A stretch of DNA of 45,069 nucleotides from an uncultured Eubacteriales bacterium (GCA_902787375.1 CADAGD010000006.1:1-45069), one strand, 5' to 3'. Positions 17,218 through 25,982 are shown, numbered from the stretch's first letter. Numbers and translations are program-made. Notes: a model not told the origin generated them from the sequence alone.

Positions 17218-17916
17218 TTATTCATAAAAGCTCTTTATCTCTTTTTCGCCGAGCAGCCTTTTTTCGCCCGGTTTGAGCCCATCAAGCCCTATATCCCCAA
17301 TGGAGATTCTGCAAAGTCTGAGTGTTTTGTGTCCTATGGCGTCAAGCATCCTCCTTACCTGACGGTTCCTGCCCTCATGGATCGCAATTAAAAGCTGTGA
17401 TCTCTCGGCTCCTTTTTTAATAACCCTCACATCGGCCGGCGCGGTAATCCCGTCGTCAAGCCTGATACCTTTCTTGAGCATTCTCACATCAGCATCGGTT
17501 ATCTCTCCCGTGCATAGCACTCTGTATGTCTTGGTTTTCATGTATCGCGGATGAGTGAGCCTGTCCGCAAACTCGCCGTCATTTGTAACGAAAATCAGAC
17601 CCTCGGAATCATAATCCAAGCGTCCTACTGTATAGACCCTGTAAGGGACATCGTTAAAATAATCTATTACCTTTATTCTGTCTTCTTCGTCCGAAGCCGT
17701 GCAAATGACGTTTTTGGGCTTGTAAAAAGCGTAGACGACCTTTTGTTCAGCAGGAAGAATCACTCTGCCGTCAAATTCGACAACATCGCCCTCATTGACC
17801 GCAGCACCTATCTCCGCGACCATGCCGTTCAGCGTAACTCTTCCCTGCTGAATCAATTCCTCACATTTTCTGCGTGACGCAATGCCGGCGTCAGCCATAT
17901 ACTTTTGCAGTCTCAT
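17218..17916 (-). CDS. rluB: Ribosomal large-subunit pseudouridine synthase, RluB/RsuA family
   Basis: Isomerises a specific uridine of rRNA to pseudouridine. An N-terminal S4 RNA-binding domain (MRLQKYMADAGIASRRKCEE) precedes the catalytic domain, in which Asp101 of GRLDYDSEGL is the nucleophile. At 232 residues it is of normal length. The ATG at 17916 is chosen because TGGAG lies nine bases upstream; an ATG five codons earlier overlaps this site. It follows dacF by about 20 bp. RluB is the usual name in Firmicutes, but RsuA-type 16S specificity cannot be excluded from sequence alone. Confidence 0.88.
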   Translation of the reverse strand: MRLQKYMADAGIASRRKCEELIQQGRVTLNGMVAEIGAAVNEGDVVEFDGRVILPAEQKVVYAFYKPKNVICTASDEEDRIKVIDYFNDVPYRVYTVGRLDYDSEGLIFVTNDGEFADRLTHPRYMKTKTYRVLCTGEITDADVRMLKKGIRLDDGITAPADVRVIKKGAERSQLLIAIHEGRNRQVRRMLDAIGHKTLRLCRISIGDIGLDGLKPGEKRLLGEKEIKSFYE

Positions 17917-17935
17917 GCTAAAAAGCTCCATTGTT

Positions 17936-19063
17936 TTATGCTGCGAACAAATCCGAAAGAAGCCTCCACCAAAAGCCGTAATCCCTTAAATGGACATCGT
18001 TCTTTGCCACAAGCTCCGTACTGCCTACAAGCTCGCCGCCGTCGTATACATTCAGCACGCCAACCGTTTCGCCCTTGAATATCGGAGCGGTTAAATCGGG
18101 ATACACTTCACAACTGATATTAAACGACTTCTTCTCGTCCTTTCGCATCACGGTTATTATACTCCCTTTGGTTTCAATTTCCAATATGTTTTCGATGCTG
18201 TTTTTAATATATGTATTTGACGCCGGCTGTCCCGCTTCCACGACGGTTTCCTTTGAAAATGTCTCAAACGCTTCATCCAGAAGCTCTGCCGCCGTTTCAA
18301 ACATGGGGCGGCAGTTCAAAACCGTGCCTACAACCGTCATGCCGTCCCTTTCGGCTCCGAAAACAAGGCACCTTCCCGCAGCCATTGTGTACCCCGTCTT
18401 TACTCCGAACGCTCCCTCGTAATCCCACAACAGACTGTTCTTGTTTTTCAGCGTTCTGACCTTATCGCCGGTTTCGGTCTTATAATACTTTGTCGAGGTT
18501 ATTTCACGGAACACTTCATTTTTCAGAGCTTCTCTCGCAATGAGGCACAGCTCATACGCGGTCGTCAGGTGTTCATCCGAATGAAGCCCGTTCGGAGTGA
18601 CAAAATGCGTCCTTTCAAGTCCCATATCCTCCGCTTTTTTATTCATCATATCGACGAATCCCTTTACATCTCCGCCGACATGGACAGCCAGCGCGACCGC
18701 CGCATCGTTTCCCGATGCAAGCATAAGCCCATAGAGCAGGTCTTTGACGCTTACGCGCTCGCCGTATCCGAGATACATTGAGGAGCCCTCGGTTCCCACA
18801 GCCTCATCCGGTATAACGAACTGTTCGTTTATGTCACAGTTTTCAAGCACAATGAGAGCTGTCATTATCTTTGTCGTACTCGCCATGGGGAGCCTCACAT
18901 CCTTATTCCGTTCAGCAAGTAAGCATCCGCTCTCACATTCTATAACTGCCATGGAAGCGGCGTCCGGAGCCAGCAACGGCTCCGCCTTTGAGGTCATCAT
19001 CATCATTATCATTCCAAAGGCTGTTATCATGGCTGCGGAGGCCTTCATCCATGTTCTGTTCAT
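17936..19063 (-). CDS. dacF: D-alanyl-D-alanine carboxypeptidase (S11 family)
   Basis: Penicillin-binding DD-carboxypeptidase that trims peptidoglycan stem peptides outside the membrane. A signal peptide covers about residues 1-28. The active-site motifs are STTK (Ser62, Lys65), SGN (117-119) and KTG (222-224). A C-terminal beta domain and an amphipathic tail (FWWRLLSDLFAA) for membrane anchoring follow. Its ATG overlaps the gerW stop codon by four bases. Linkage to gerW suggests a spore-cortex or forespore role as for B. subtilis DacF; it could also be a DacB-type paralogue. Confidence 0.92.
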   Translation of the reverse strand: MNRTWMKASAAMITAFGMIMMMMTSKAEPLLAPDAASMAVIECESGCLLAERNKDVRLPMASTTKIMTALIVLENCDINEQFVIPDEAVGTEGSSMYLGYGERVSVKDLLYGLMLASGNDAAVALAVHVGGDVKGFVDMMNKKAEDMGLERTHFVTPNGLHSDEHLTTAYELCLIAREALKNEVFREITSTKYYKTETGDKVRTLKNKNSLLWDYEGAFGVKTGYTMAAGRCLVFGAERDGMTVVGTVLNCRPMFETAAELLDEAFETFSKETVVEAGQPASNTYIKNSIENILEIETKGSIITVMRKDEKKSFNISCEVYPDLTAPIFKGETVGVLNVYDGGELVGSTELVAKNDVHLRDYGFWWRLLSDLFAA

Positions 19064-19620
19064 TTTACGGTATCCTCATCATTGTCATACTCAATATCAA
19101 AGCTGTAGGGTCTTTCGCTGCCCTCAGTCCTATTCTGTGGTTTCTGTTCTTCATTCGGTTTCCTCTCCATATGTTTTTTTCCTCCGCAGCAAGCGTTTCC
19201 GCCCCTGTCATCCTTTGCGCAGCTTCCCGAACACTCCTTTATTACTCTCTCCGCCATGTCTATTATCTGGGGAATAAAGTCAATAAGGCGTTCCGACGCA
19301 CAATCCTGCTTTGCCGGAAGCACCCGCACATTGCCGTTCTGGACAGCAAGGAACGCAAGCGGCGTAAGGCTCATTCCGAGTGTCGATGCGCCTATGAACG
19401 GATAGTCGTTGTTTACGATTACATCTGAACGCTTCCTATCATCCTGCGAAGCCGAATACTCTCCCCCGCCGACTATCATTCCGAGCGTCACCTTCGATAC
19501 CGGGAGTATCATGGTATTGTCCTCTGTGATTATGGGGTTTCCTATAACCGTGTTCACATCCGCCAATCTTTTTATATGCTCCATTGACGACTGCATTATA
19601 TTCTCTATTGGATGGCTCAT
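19060..19620 (-). CDS. ytfJ: GerW family sporulation protein (YtfJ)
   Basis: A 186-residue protein of the YtfJ/GerW family, in B. subtilis made in the forespore and needed for normal germination. The family core is clear: HPIENIMQSSMEHIKRLADVN, then GNPI, the glycine-rich GMIVGGGEYS, and the GMSLTPLAFL block. The C-terminus is a charged, low-complexity tail with a Cys/Gly patch (SCAKDDRGGNACCGG). It overlaps both neighbours by four bases, so the three genes are translationally coupled with the DUF2953 protein. Confidence 0.92.
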   Translation of the reverse strand: MSHPIENIMQSSMEHIKRLADVNTVIGNPIITEDNTMILPVSKVTLGMIVGGGEYSASQDDRKRSDVIVNNDYPFIGASTLGMSLTPLAFLAVQNGNVRVLPAKQDCASERLIDFIPQIIDMAERVIKECSGSCAKDDRGGNACCGGKKHMERKPNEEQKPQNRTEGSERPYSFDIEYDNDEDTVK

Positions 19621-20141
19621 GTTGTTTTTCTCCTTCTGCTTTTTATTTCTTCAAGAATAAATTTCCCAGGCATAAACAAAACTATTCCTTCCAAATTCAG
19701 TTTAAAAACCGGAATGTTAAGCGAAGGCACAATCAGCACATCGGGCTTTTTCGGATAAACACACAGCGAAAGCTCCAAAAGCACCGTTTGAAGCAGTCCC
19801 GACAGTATTACGCTTTTATCCGGCGCGCCGTTTATTCCAAGCTCACCTTTCAAATGAAGCTCCTCAACGGAGGTAAAGGCTTTAAAATCGAGCTTTTTTC
19901 GGCTCTCATCGGTTTTTTTTCGTATTACCCGCGCTTTGCCGCCCTGTCTGCAAATCATCAAGCCCTCGCCAAGCCTATAGAATATGACAAATCTGACGGG
20001 TATTTTCAGCATACCGAAGAACAGCAACAGTCTGGCAGTACCGAAAACTTTAAATTTTTCAAGCGTTAAACCCACCTCTATCCTTTTTTCGGTTATCAGA
20101 AAAAGCAGTATTAACGATACGATTATTACAACGAAGCCCAT
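19617..20141 (-). CDS. DUF2953 family protein
   Basis: A 174-residue protein with one N-terminal membrane helix (GFVVIIVSLILLFLI) and a soluble remainder containing Lys-rich stretches. The position immediately upstream of ytfJ with a four-base overlap is the usual location of the DUF2953 protein (YtfI in B. subtilis), and length and architecture agree. Function is unknown, presumably sporulation-linked through the company it keeps. It is the first gene of the operon ending in rluB. Confidence 0.75.
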   Translation of the reverse strand: MGFVVIIVSLILLFLITEKRIEVGLTLEKFKVFGTARLLLFFGMLKIPVRFVIFYRLGEGLMICRQGGKARVIRKKTDESRKKLDFKAFTSVEELHLKGELGINGAPDKSVILSGLLQTVLLELSLCVYPKKPDVLIVPSLNIPVFKLNLEGIVLFMPGKFILEEIKSRRRKTT

Positions 20142-20253
20142 ATTTCCCTCTCTTGACAGAAAATGATTTGCATATAGTTTGCGTGAGATGCTTGTAAATT
20201 ATTTGTTTTCATGGTAATATAGTGTCGGGTTATAATGTGTTGGGAAGGCTTTG

Positions 20254-20751
20254 ATGGTTATTTTAGGAATTGATCCCGGATATGCCATATTGGGCTACGG
20301 TCTTTTAAAGTATGACCGCGGAAGCTTTACTGTGCTTGATTACGGTGTTATCGAAACAAGGGCGAACAGGACTTTCCCTGAAAGGCTGGAAATACTTCAC
20401 CGTGGAGTTGCTATGCTGATTGAAAAATTCAAGCCGGATCATATCGCTTTCGAGGAGCTTTTCTTCTATCACAACGCCAAGACCGCCATTCAGGTCGCTG
20501 CGGGACGCGGCGTTGCTCTGCTCGCCGCTCAACAGGCGGGGCTTCCGCTGTATGAGTATACTCCCATGCAGATAAAGCTCAGCGTTACCGGGGACGGACA
20601 TGCTGACAAGCTTCAGGTACAGTCCATGGTAAAGCTGCTTTTGAAGCTTAACACGCTGCCCAAGCCCGATGACGCAGCCGACGCGCTCGGCGCGGCAATA
20701 TGTCACGCAAGCGCAATAGGCCCATCACTGGAGGAATACAGGATAAAATAA
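20254..20751 (+). CDS. ruvC: Crossover junction endodeoxyribonuclease RuvC
   Basis: Resolves Holliday junctions by paired incisions. Metal-binding acidic residues are Asp7 (GIDPG), Glu67 (FEELFF), Asp140 and Asp143 (KPDDAADALG). At 165 residues it is full length. The ATG at 20254 is six bases after GGGAAGG; the in-frame TTG before it is less likely. A TATAAT at 20231-20236 with a poor -35 (TTCATG, 17 bp) precedes it. First of a ruvC-ruvA-ruvB operon, overlapping ruvA by one base. Confidence 0.96.
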   Translation: MVILGIDPGYAILGYGLLKYDRGSFTVLDYGVIETRANRTFPERLEILHRGVAMLIEKFKPDHIAFEELFFYHNAKTAIQVAAGRGVALLAAQQAGLPLYEYTPMQIKLSVTGDGHADKLQVQSMVKLLLKLNTLPKPDDAADALGAAICHASAIGPSLEEYRIK

Positions 20752-21344
20752 TGTACGCGCATATCAGAGGAATCGTCGATACTGTTTTTGCAGACCGCTG
20801 TGTTATAGAAGCGGCCGGCATTGGCTATGAGCTTCTTTGCAGCTCAATAACCTTAAAGGAGCTTTTGGCAGGACGTGAAGCCAAGCTTTACACCCATTTT
20901 CATATATCTCAGGACTCCATAGCCATGTATGGGTTCCTGACCGAAAGCGAAAGAGCCATGTTCAGAAAGCTCATAGGCGTTTCAAGAATCGGCCCCAAGG
21001 TCGCTCTGAACGTGCTTTCCGTGCTTACTCCCGACGATGTAGCACTCGCGGTAATGACCGACAACGCCGCCGCGTTTGACAGGGTTCAGGGCATGGGTAA
21101 AAAGACCGCAGCAAGGGTCATACTTGAGCTGAAGGAAAAGGTTGACTCATCCGACGTCAGTCATGCCGGCATGGCTTCCGACATTGAAGCTTCAAGCTCA
21201 TCCATACGCGCCGAGAGCATTGCGGCACTTGTATCGCTCGGCTATGACGGTGCTGACGCGGGCAGGGTCGTTGCGGGTCTTGACGACTGCTCAAGCGTCG
21301 AAGAAATGATCAAACACGCTCTCAAGGAGTTTTCAAAGAGATAA
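20751..21344 (+). CDS. ruvA: Holliday junction branch migration protein RuvA
   Basis: Tetrameric junction-binding partner of RuvB. Domain I OB fold (MYAHIRGIVDTVF) is followed by two helix-hairpin-helix motifs (LIGVSRIGPKVALNVLS and VQGMGKKTAARVILELKEK) and the C-terminal RuvB-contact domain (AALVSLGYDGADAGRVV). 197 residues, normal. The start codon overlaps the ruvC stop (TAATG), giving coupled translation. Confidence 0.96.
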   Translation: MYAHIRGIVDTVFADRCVIEAAGIGYELLCSSITLKELLAGREAKLYTHFHISQDSIAMYGFLTESERAMFRKLIGVSRIGPKVALNVLSVLTPDDVALAVMTDNAAAFDRVQGMGKKTAARVILELKEKVDSSDVSHAGMASDIEASSSSIRAESIAALVSLGYDGADAGRVVAGLDDCSSVEEMIKHALKEFSKR

Positions 21345-21347
21345 ACA

Positions 21348-22385
21348 ATGGATTTTGATGAAAGGATCATATCCTCCTCATTTCAGGAGGAGGATGAAAA
21401 AATAGAATACAGCCTTCGACCGAGGTTCTTAAACGAGTACATAGGTCAGGAAAAGGTCAAGGAGCATGTGAGCGTATATATCAACGCGGCAAAGCTTCGC
21501 TGCGAGGCTCTTGATCATGTGCTTTTGTACGGCCCTCCGGGACTCGGCAAGACGACCCTCGCGTCCATCATATCAAATGAGATGGGCGGAAAACTGTCGG
21601 TCACAAGCGGTCCGGCTATAACCCACAGCCGCGACCTTGCCGCGATACTCTCCAATATAAACGAGGGCGACATACTGTTCATAGACGAGATACACCGTCT
21701 TAACGCCAGCGTTGAGGAGATACTCTATCCTGCCATGGAGGACTTCGCCTACGATATAGTCATAGGCAAGGGGCCGTCGGCTCGCTCCATACGAATGGAG
21801 CTGCCGCGCTTTACGCTTGTGGGCGCGACAACAAGGCTCGGACTTTTGACCTCCCCTCTCAGAGACAGATTCGGCATAAAGGAGCAGCTTGAGCTTTATT
21901 CGCCCGAAACATTGAAGGAAATAATCGTTCGCAGCGCGGGCATACTGGACGTCAGCATAACGTCCGACGGTGCGCTTGAGATAGCTTCAAGGTCTCGCGG
22001 CACTCCGCGTGTCGCAAACAGGCTTTTAAAGCGTGTACGCGACTTTGCTCAGGTTAAGGGGAGCGGCGTTATCGACTGCGAAACAGCCATGCGCGGACTT
22101 GAAATGCTCGGCATTGACGAGCTTGGTTTGGACTCCGTTGACCGCCGTATGCTTGAAGCTATGATAGTCAAATTTCGCGGCAGACCCGTCGGGCTCGATA
22201 CCATAGCCGCTTCGACCGGAGAGGACGCCACGACCATTGAGGATGTGTACGAGCCATATCTCATGCAGCTCGGCTTCATAGCAAGAACGCCCCGCGGACG
22301 CATACTCATGCCGGGTGCGTATGAGCATATGGGATACCCGGTTCCGGAAAATTTCAACAGTAATCAGCAATCTTTTTTCAAATAA
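21348..22385 (+). CDS. ruvB: Holliday junction DNA helicase RuvB
   Basis: AAA+ motor of branch migration. Walker [10 protein letters not shown] (62-70), Walker [12 protein letters not shown] (108-118), sensor [19 protein letters not shown] and the C-terminal winged helix ending in RTPRGRILM are all present. 345 residues, full length. It starts three bases after ruvA stops. Confidence 0.97.
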   Translation: MDFDERIISSSFQEEDEKIEYSLRPRFLNEYIGQEKVKEHVSVYINAAKLRCEALDHVLLYGPPGLGKTTLASIISNEMGGKLSVTSGPAITHSRDLAAILSNINEGDILFIDEIHRLNASVEEILYPAMEDFAYDIVIGKGPSARSIRMELPRFTLVGATTRLGLLTSPLRDRFGIKEQLELYSPETLKEIIVRSAGILDVSITSDGALEIASRSRGTPRVANRLLKRVRDFAQVKGSGVIDCETAMRGLEMLGIDELGLDSVDRRMLEAMIVKFRGRPVGLDTIAASTGEDATTIEDVYEPYLMQLGFIARTPRGRILMPGAYEHMGYPVPENFNSNQQSFFK

Positions 22386-22399
22386 ACAGGAGGCAAATG

Positions 22400-23230
22400 A
22401 TGTTTGGTAGAAAGGCAAAGGAATTGCAGGAGCTTCTTTCAAAGAGCGCAGCCGAAAACGAGTCCATGCGTCAGCGCGTTTCGGAGCTTGAGGCTGAGGT
22501 AAACCGTCTGAAGGATCAGGAGGCCTCGGTGCTTCGCGCCATTTTGGAGGCGAACAGGGTCGCGGACAATATTGAGCGGCAGGCAGGAGAAAAACATGAT
22601 CAGCTTATATCCGAAGCGGAGCAGCACATACTTGACGCCAATACAAAGGCTCAAAGCGTTATCTCCCATGCGGATGAGGAGGCAGCTAATTTGCGCAAGG
22701 AAGCCGACGACTATTCCGAGAACATCCGCACGGACGCCAATATATTTGTTGAGCGCACCATAATGGCTTCTCAGATGGAGGTAATAAAGCGCAAGGATGT
22801 CGCCGCCAATATGAACGATATGCTCAGAAAGACCATTGAATATCTGAATGAGCAATCCGAAAAATTTGCCGCCATGCTGAGCTCTGTTATCGACGACAGC
22901 GAGGCTCAGACAAAGAGCATCTGCGCCGAGGTGGATAAGTGTAATTGCAGTTGTAAGGACTGCAAGGAGCCCTGTCATTCATCGGATGAAGCTGACGGTG
23001 CTGACGAGCAAGCATCCGATGCCACTCCAGCGGAGAACGACGAGATCGACCCCTCCGTCCTTCCGGATGATTATTCCGATCCTGCCGACCTTATGAAGAA
23101 CATATATCTCATCCAGAAGCGTGATATACCCTCGACCGTCAAGTCCGACAGTCAGAGCTCGGATAGCCCGGATAAGCTTCCGGTTGACGATAATCTCGGT
23201 GAGCTTGTTTCCGAAATAGTATCCGCTTAA
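22400..23230 (+). CDS. Coiled-coil protein with a cysteine cluster, unknown function
   Basis: About 276 cytoplasmic residues. Residues ~5-165 are highly charged and heptad-like, predicting a long coiled coil reminiscent of DivIVA-type scaffold proteins, although the N-terminal membrane-targeting motif of true DivIVA is not seen. Six cysteines fall within 18 residues (Cys175, 181, 183, 185, 188, 192). The remainder is acidic and disordered (SSDEADGADEQ). AGGAGGCAA precedes two adjacent ATG codons; the second gives better spacing. It follows ruvB by 14 bp, so is probably in the ruv operon. Confidence 0.7.
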   Translation: MFGRKAKELQELLSKSAAENESMRQRVSELEAEVNRLKDQEASVLRAILEANRVADNIERQAGEKHDQLISEAEQHILDANTKAQSVISHADEEAANLRKEADDYSENIRTDANIFVERTIMASQMEVIKRKDVAANMNDMLRKTIEYLNEQSEKFAAMLSSVIDDSEAQTKSICAEVDKCNCSCKDCKEPCHSSDEADGADEQASDATPAENDEIDPSVLPDDYSDPADLMKNIYLIQKRDIPSTVKSDSQSSDSPDKLPVDDNLGELVSEIVSA

Positions 23231-23242
23231 TTTGAAATATAA

Positions 23243-23415
23243 CAGGCAATAATTAACCGGCGTCTTGGAAAGGTGTTGATTTAATACAAATGGCTCTCAA
23301 GAAATCTTTGACACTCTGCTTTGACGTTCTTAGGAAAACACAGGGATATTTCTCGCAGGAGCGGTAGATCATGCCTGATTTTTCAAGGTTCCTCGCGGCT
23401 CACTTTGGTCGCAGG
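23243..23415 (-). repeat. Diverged interspersed repeat, copy 1
   Basis: The 289-base gap before proS holds one copy of a repeat also present at 41705-41927. Shared blocks are CAGGCAATAATTAAC (23243-23257; one base differs), a 42-base block at 23351-23392 that matches 41833-41874 at 35 positions without gaps, and CTTTGGTCGCA (23403-23413). Between the blocks the two copies align with many substitutions. On the minus strand both encode LRPK, AAR, NLEKS, IY and SCE in the same order, interrupted here by a stop, so the element may be a decayed coding sequence. Confidence 0.7.
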
Positions 23416-23451
23416 ATTATCGCTCTAAAACAATAAAAAACAATTTTTAAA

Positions 23452-23480
23452 TTGACAATCCGCGATAATGGGTCTATAAT
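23452..23480 (+). promoter_or_regulatory. Consensus sigma-A promoter for proS
   Basis: Perfect TTGACA (23452-23457) and perfect TATAAT (23475-23480) with a 17-bp spacer, about 40 bp before the proS start. No T-box leader fits in the short transcript leader. Confidence 0.9.
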
Positions 23481-23519
23481 CCCATTTGGCAATAAAAAAC
23501 AAAACTTTGAGGTACATTT

Positions 23520-25259
23520 ATGAAGGTTCGCAATATTCTCGGTGAAAGATTCAAGGAGCGCGCTTTTGACATTGAAAGTCAGAATCTGATGACGCGCGGC
23601 GGTTACATGAAGCAGGTCGGCAACGGCATCTATTCGCTGTTCACTCCGACAAAGCGCATACAGAACAAGATCGAGGCCATCCTGCGCGAGGAGATGGACG
23701 CCATTGACGGTCAGGAAGTTCTCTTCCCCGTCGTAATGCCCGCGACGCTCTGGCAGTCCTCCGGCCGATTTGAGTCCATAGGCAAGGAGCTTCTGCGCTT
23801 CAAGGACAGAAGCGGAGCCGACATGGTTCTCGGTATGACCCATGAGGAAGCCGCCGTTCAGCTTGCCATGAATGTGGCAGGCACATATCAGAAGTATCCG
23901 TTCATGATCTATCAGATACAGACCAAATTCCGCGACGAGCCCCGTGCAAGAGGCGGACTTATCCGCGTCCGCGAGTTCACAATGAAGGACGCTTACTCCT
24001 TCCACACATCTCAGGAAGACCTTGAGAAGTACTATGAGCGCGCGTATCGCGCATATGAGCGCATATATGCCCGTGCGGGAGTTCCCGAAGTCATAGCCGT
24101 CAAGTCCGATTCCGGTATGATGGGCGGCAAAGTCAGCCATGAGTTCATGCTCCTCACCGACATAGGTGAGGACTCCATTGTCATATGTCCCGAATGCGGC
24201 TTCCGTGCCAACATGGAGGCTTGCGAGGCGATAACCGAAAACTCAGCCGATGCCGAGATGCTCCCGCTTGAGGATGTATTCACGGGCGACGCCAAGACCA
24301 TTGAGGAGGTCGGTGCGCTTCTTAACATCACCTCCAAGCAGACCTGCAAGGCTGTTGTTTATCAGAGGAACTCCGATGATTCATATGTGCTTGTATTCTG
24401 CCGCGGCGACCTTGAGATAAACGAGACCAAGCTCACCAATTACATCAAGTCGGAGATTCATCCCGCCGTCGAGATAGAAAACGCAGACCTGACCGCAGGA
24501 AATATAGGCCCCGTCGGGCTTTCCACAAAGGCGACAGTGCTGTTCGACCGCTCCCTTTGTGGGGCGACAAACCTCGTTTGCGGTGCTAATAAGGAAGAAT
24601 ACCACTTCAAGGGCTTCAATCCCTCCCGCGATCTTCCCGAAGGAACCGAGTTCATCGACCTTACAAAAGCCGTCGAGGGCGGCGTATGCCCCAACTGCGG
24701 CAAGCATTCGCTCAACATCCGCCGCGGCATAGAGGTAGGCAACATATTCCAGCTCGGCAAGCGTTATACCGAGTCCATGGGCATGACGTACGATACCGAA
24801 ACCGGAGAGCGCAAGAACCCCATTATGGGCTGCTACGGAATAGGAGTAGGACGCCTCATTGCGTCTGTATGTGAGTCACATCACGATGATTACGGCCCCA
24901 TCTGGCCCATAACAATAGCTCCGTGGCAGGTCGAGATATGCGCCCTGCGAGCCAATGACGAAGCAGTTCATGCCGCCGCCGACAAGCTCTACAACGCGCT
25001 TCTTGACGCAGGCGTTGACGTGCTGTATGACGACCGCTCCGTTTCAGCGGGCTTCATGTTCTCCGACGCCGACCTTCTCGGCGCACCCGTCCGCGTCGTT
25101 ATCAGCCCCAAGACGCTCGCACGCGGCTGCTTTGAGCTTTCCGCAAGGGATAAGTCATTCGGCGGCGATATTGCCATAGAGGATGCAGCTCAATCCGTCA
25201 TAGACAAGATTCGTGAACTCACCGATGCGATAAACGCCAAGGTTCCGGAAAGACTTTGA
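23520..25259 (+). CDS. proS: Prolyl-tRNA synthetase
   Basis: Charges tRNA-Pro. The 579-residue class II synthetase is the bacterial type: motif 1 in the VLFPVVMPATLWQSSGRF region, motif 2 FRDEPRARGGLIRVREFTMKD, an inserted YbaK-like editing domain (about residues 240-390) that removes misattached alanine, motif 3 GCYGIGVGRL, and an anticodon-binding C-terminus. TTGAGGTAC precedes the ATG. Own promoter and terminator, so a single-gene unit. Confidence 0.97.
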   Translation: MKVRNILGERFKERAFDIESQNLMTRGGYMKQVGNGIYSLFTPTKRIQNKIEAILREEMDAIDGQEVLFPVVMPATLWQSSGRFESIGKELLRFKDRSGADMVLGMTHEEAAVQLAMNVAGTYQKYPFMIYQIQTKFRDEPRARGGLIRVREFTMKDAYSFHTSQEDLEKYYERAYRAYERIYARAGVPEVIAVKSDSGMMGGKVSHEFMLLTDIGEDSIVICPECGFRANMEACEAITENSADAEMLPLEDVFTGDAKTIEEVGALLNITSKQTCKAVVYQRNSDDSYVLVFCRGDLEINETKLTNYIKSEIHPAVEIENADLTAGNIGPVGLSTKATVLFDRSLCGATNLVCGANKEEYHFKGFNPSRDLPEGTEFIDLTKAVEGGVCPNCGKHSLNIRRGIEVGNIFQLGKRYTESMGMTYDTETGERKNPIMGCYGIGVGRLIASVCESHHDDYGPIWPITIAPWQVEICALRANDEAVHAAADKLYNALLDAGVDVLYDDRSVSAGFMFSDADLLGAPVRVVISPKTLARGCFELSARDKSFGGDIAIEDAAQSVIDKIRELTDAINAKVPERL

Positions 25260-25327
25260 GTTTTCGCTCCGGCACTCTCGCGCCTTGCCATATGTGATAT
25301 TAAACGCATAAGGGCTTTATTATCATC

Positions 25328-25369
25328 AGGGCGCATGGACAAAGCGTCATGCGCCCTTCAATCTTTTTT
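25328..25369 (+). terminator. Terminator downstream of proS
   Basis: AGGGCGCATG (25328-25337) and CATGCGCCCT (25348-25357) form a perfect 10-bp stem with a 10-base loop, followed by TCAATCTTTTTT. Confidence 0.9.
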
Positions 25370-25389
25370 CAGCAATCTTACTCATCGTA

Positions 25390-25418
25390 TTGCAATAACT
25401 CAAGCACGGTGATATAAT
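25390..25418 (+). promoter_or_regulatory. Promoter for tRNA-Arg
   Basis: TTGCAA (25390-25395) and perfect TATAAT (25413-25418) with a 17-bp spacer, 11 bp before the mature tRNA 5' end. Confidence 0.85.
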
Positions 25419-25429
25419 AGCAGAGCCAA

Positions 25430-25506
25430 GCATCCGTAGCTCACCCGGATAGAGCGTATGCCTCCGGAGCATAAGGCAGTGGGTTCGAGTCCCGCCGGAT
25501 GCGCCA
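25430..25506 (+). tRNA. tRNA-Arg (anticodon CCG)
   Basis: Complete cloverleaf with encoded CCA: acceptor GCATCCG/CGGATGC, D stem GCTC/GAGC, anticodon stem TATGC/GCATA with loop CTCCGGA giving anticodon CCG (reads CGG), and T arm GTGGG-TTCGAGT-CCCGC. Discriminator base G. Own promoter and terminator. Confidence 0.97.
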
Positions 25507-25537
25507 GAAAAAACCGTTCCGAAAGGAATGGTTTTTT
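25507..25537 (+). terminator. Terminator downstream of tRNA-Arg
   Basis: AACCGTTCC-GAAA-GGAATGGTT stem-loop (one G-T pair) with flanking A and T runs, directly behind the CCA end. Confidence 0.88.
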
Positions 25538-25538
25538 C

Positions 25539-25681
25539 AATGAAATTTGCCCTTCGGGCAAGTGAAATACGCCTTCGGCGTGTGAAATATGCTGACGCAT
25601 GTGAAATGTTCGCTTCACGAACGCGGGCAAATTTCATTTCACATTCGGCGTAAGCGAATACAGCTTACGGACAAAGTCCGC
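25539..25681. repeat. Nested hairpin island built on GTGAAAT units
   Basis: A 14-bp outer inverted repeat (25539-25552 with 25625-25638, containing ATGAAATTTGCCC) encloses short hairpins separated by GTGAAAT (25562, 25582 and 25601): TTGCCC-TTCG-GGCAA, ACGCC-TTCG-GGCGT-like, ATGC-TGAC-GCAT and GTTCG-CTTCA-CGAAC. Two further hairpins follow: CGTAAGC/GCTTACG and GGAC-AAA-GTCC. The left outer arm can instead join the first inner hairpin, so alternative folds are possible. It occupies the space between tRNA-Arg and the next gene. Confidence 0.8.
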
Positions 25682-25700
25682 TTTTGAAAGGGGCTTTGAC

Positions 25701-25958
25701 GTGATAATTCCCGATGGCACCAACTCCACATTCGACAATAAATACATGACCGCCGAAACCGCCGTCAGGTATTACAATGAAGACGTCTGGGAAGAACTCG
25801 TCGATTCCGTTACGCTCGAAGAAGCCATAGAGAAGCCTCTCTGGTGGGTTGACGAGCTTAAAGACGCCGGAACGAACAGAGAAAAAATAAAGCATTGTCT
25901 TGATATTGTCGAAAGCTGCTTGACTGACGATATGGATTTTAAGAGCTTCATGGGATGA
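25701..25958 (+). CDS. Orphan small protein, unknown function
   Basis: An 85-residue, acidic, probably cytoplasmic protein (MTAETAVRYYNEDVWEELVD, then WWVDELKDAG). GTG start eight bases after AAAGGGG. Codon-like composition and a dedicated terminator at 25983-26008 support it, but I recognise no family. It stands alone between the hairpin island and the sigma factor gene. Confidence 0.6.
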   Translation: MIIPDGTNSTFDNKYMTAETAVRYYNEDVWEELVDSVTLEEAIEKPLWWVDELKDAGTNREKIKHCLDIVESCLTDDMDFKSFMG

Positions 25959-25982
25959 TTGAACGTCCTGATGCTTTGACGT

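Noticed and set aside
23416..23519. T-box or other riboswitch in front of proS
   Set aside because: The consensus promoter leaves a leader of only about 35 bases and no T-box sequence is present.
25539..25638. Possible CRISPR array because of the regularly spaced GTGAAAT repeats
   Set aside because: Repeat units are only seven bases and the 'spacers' are palindromic hairpins of 12-16 bases; no cas genes nearby. It is a hairpin island.
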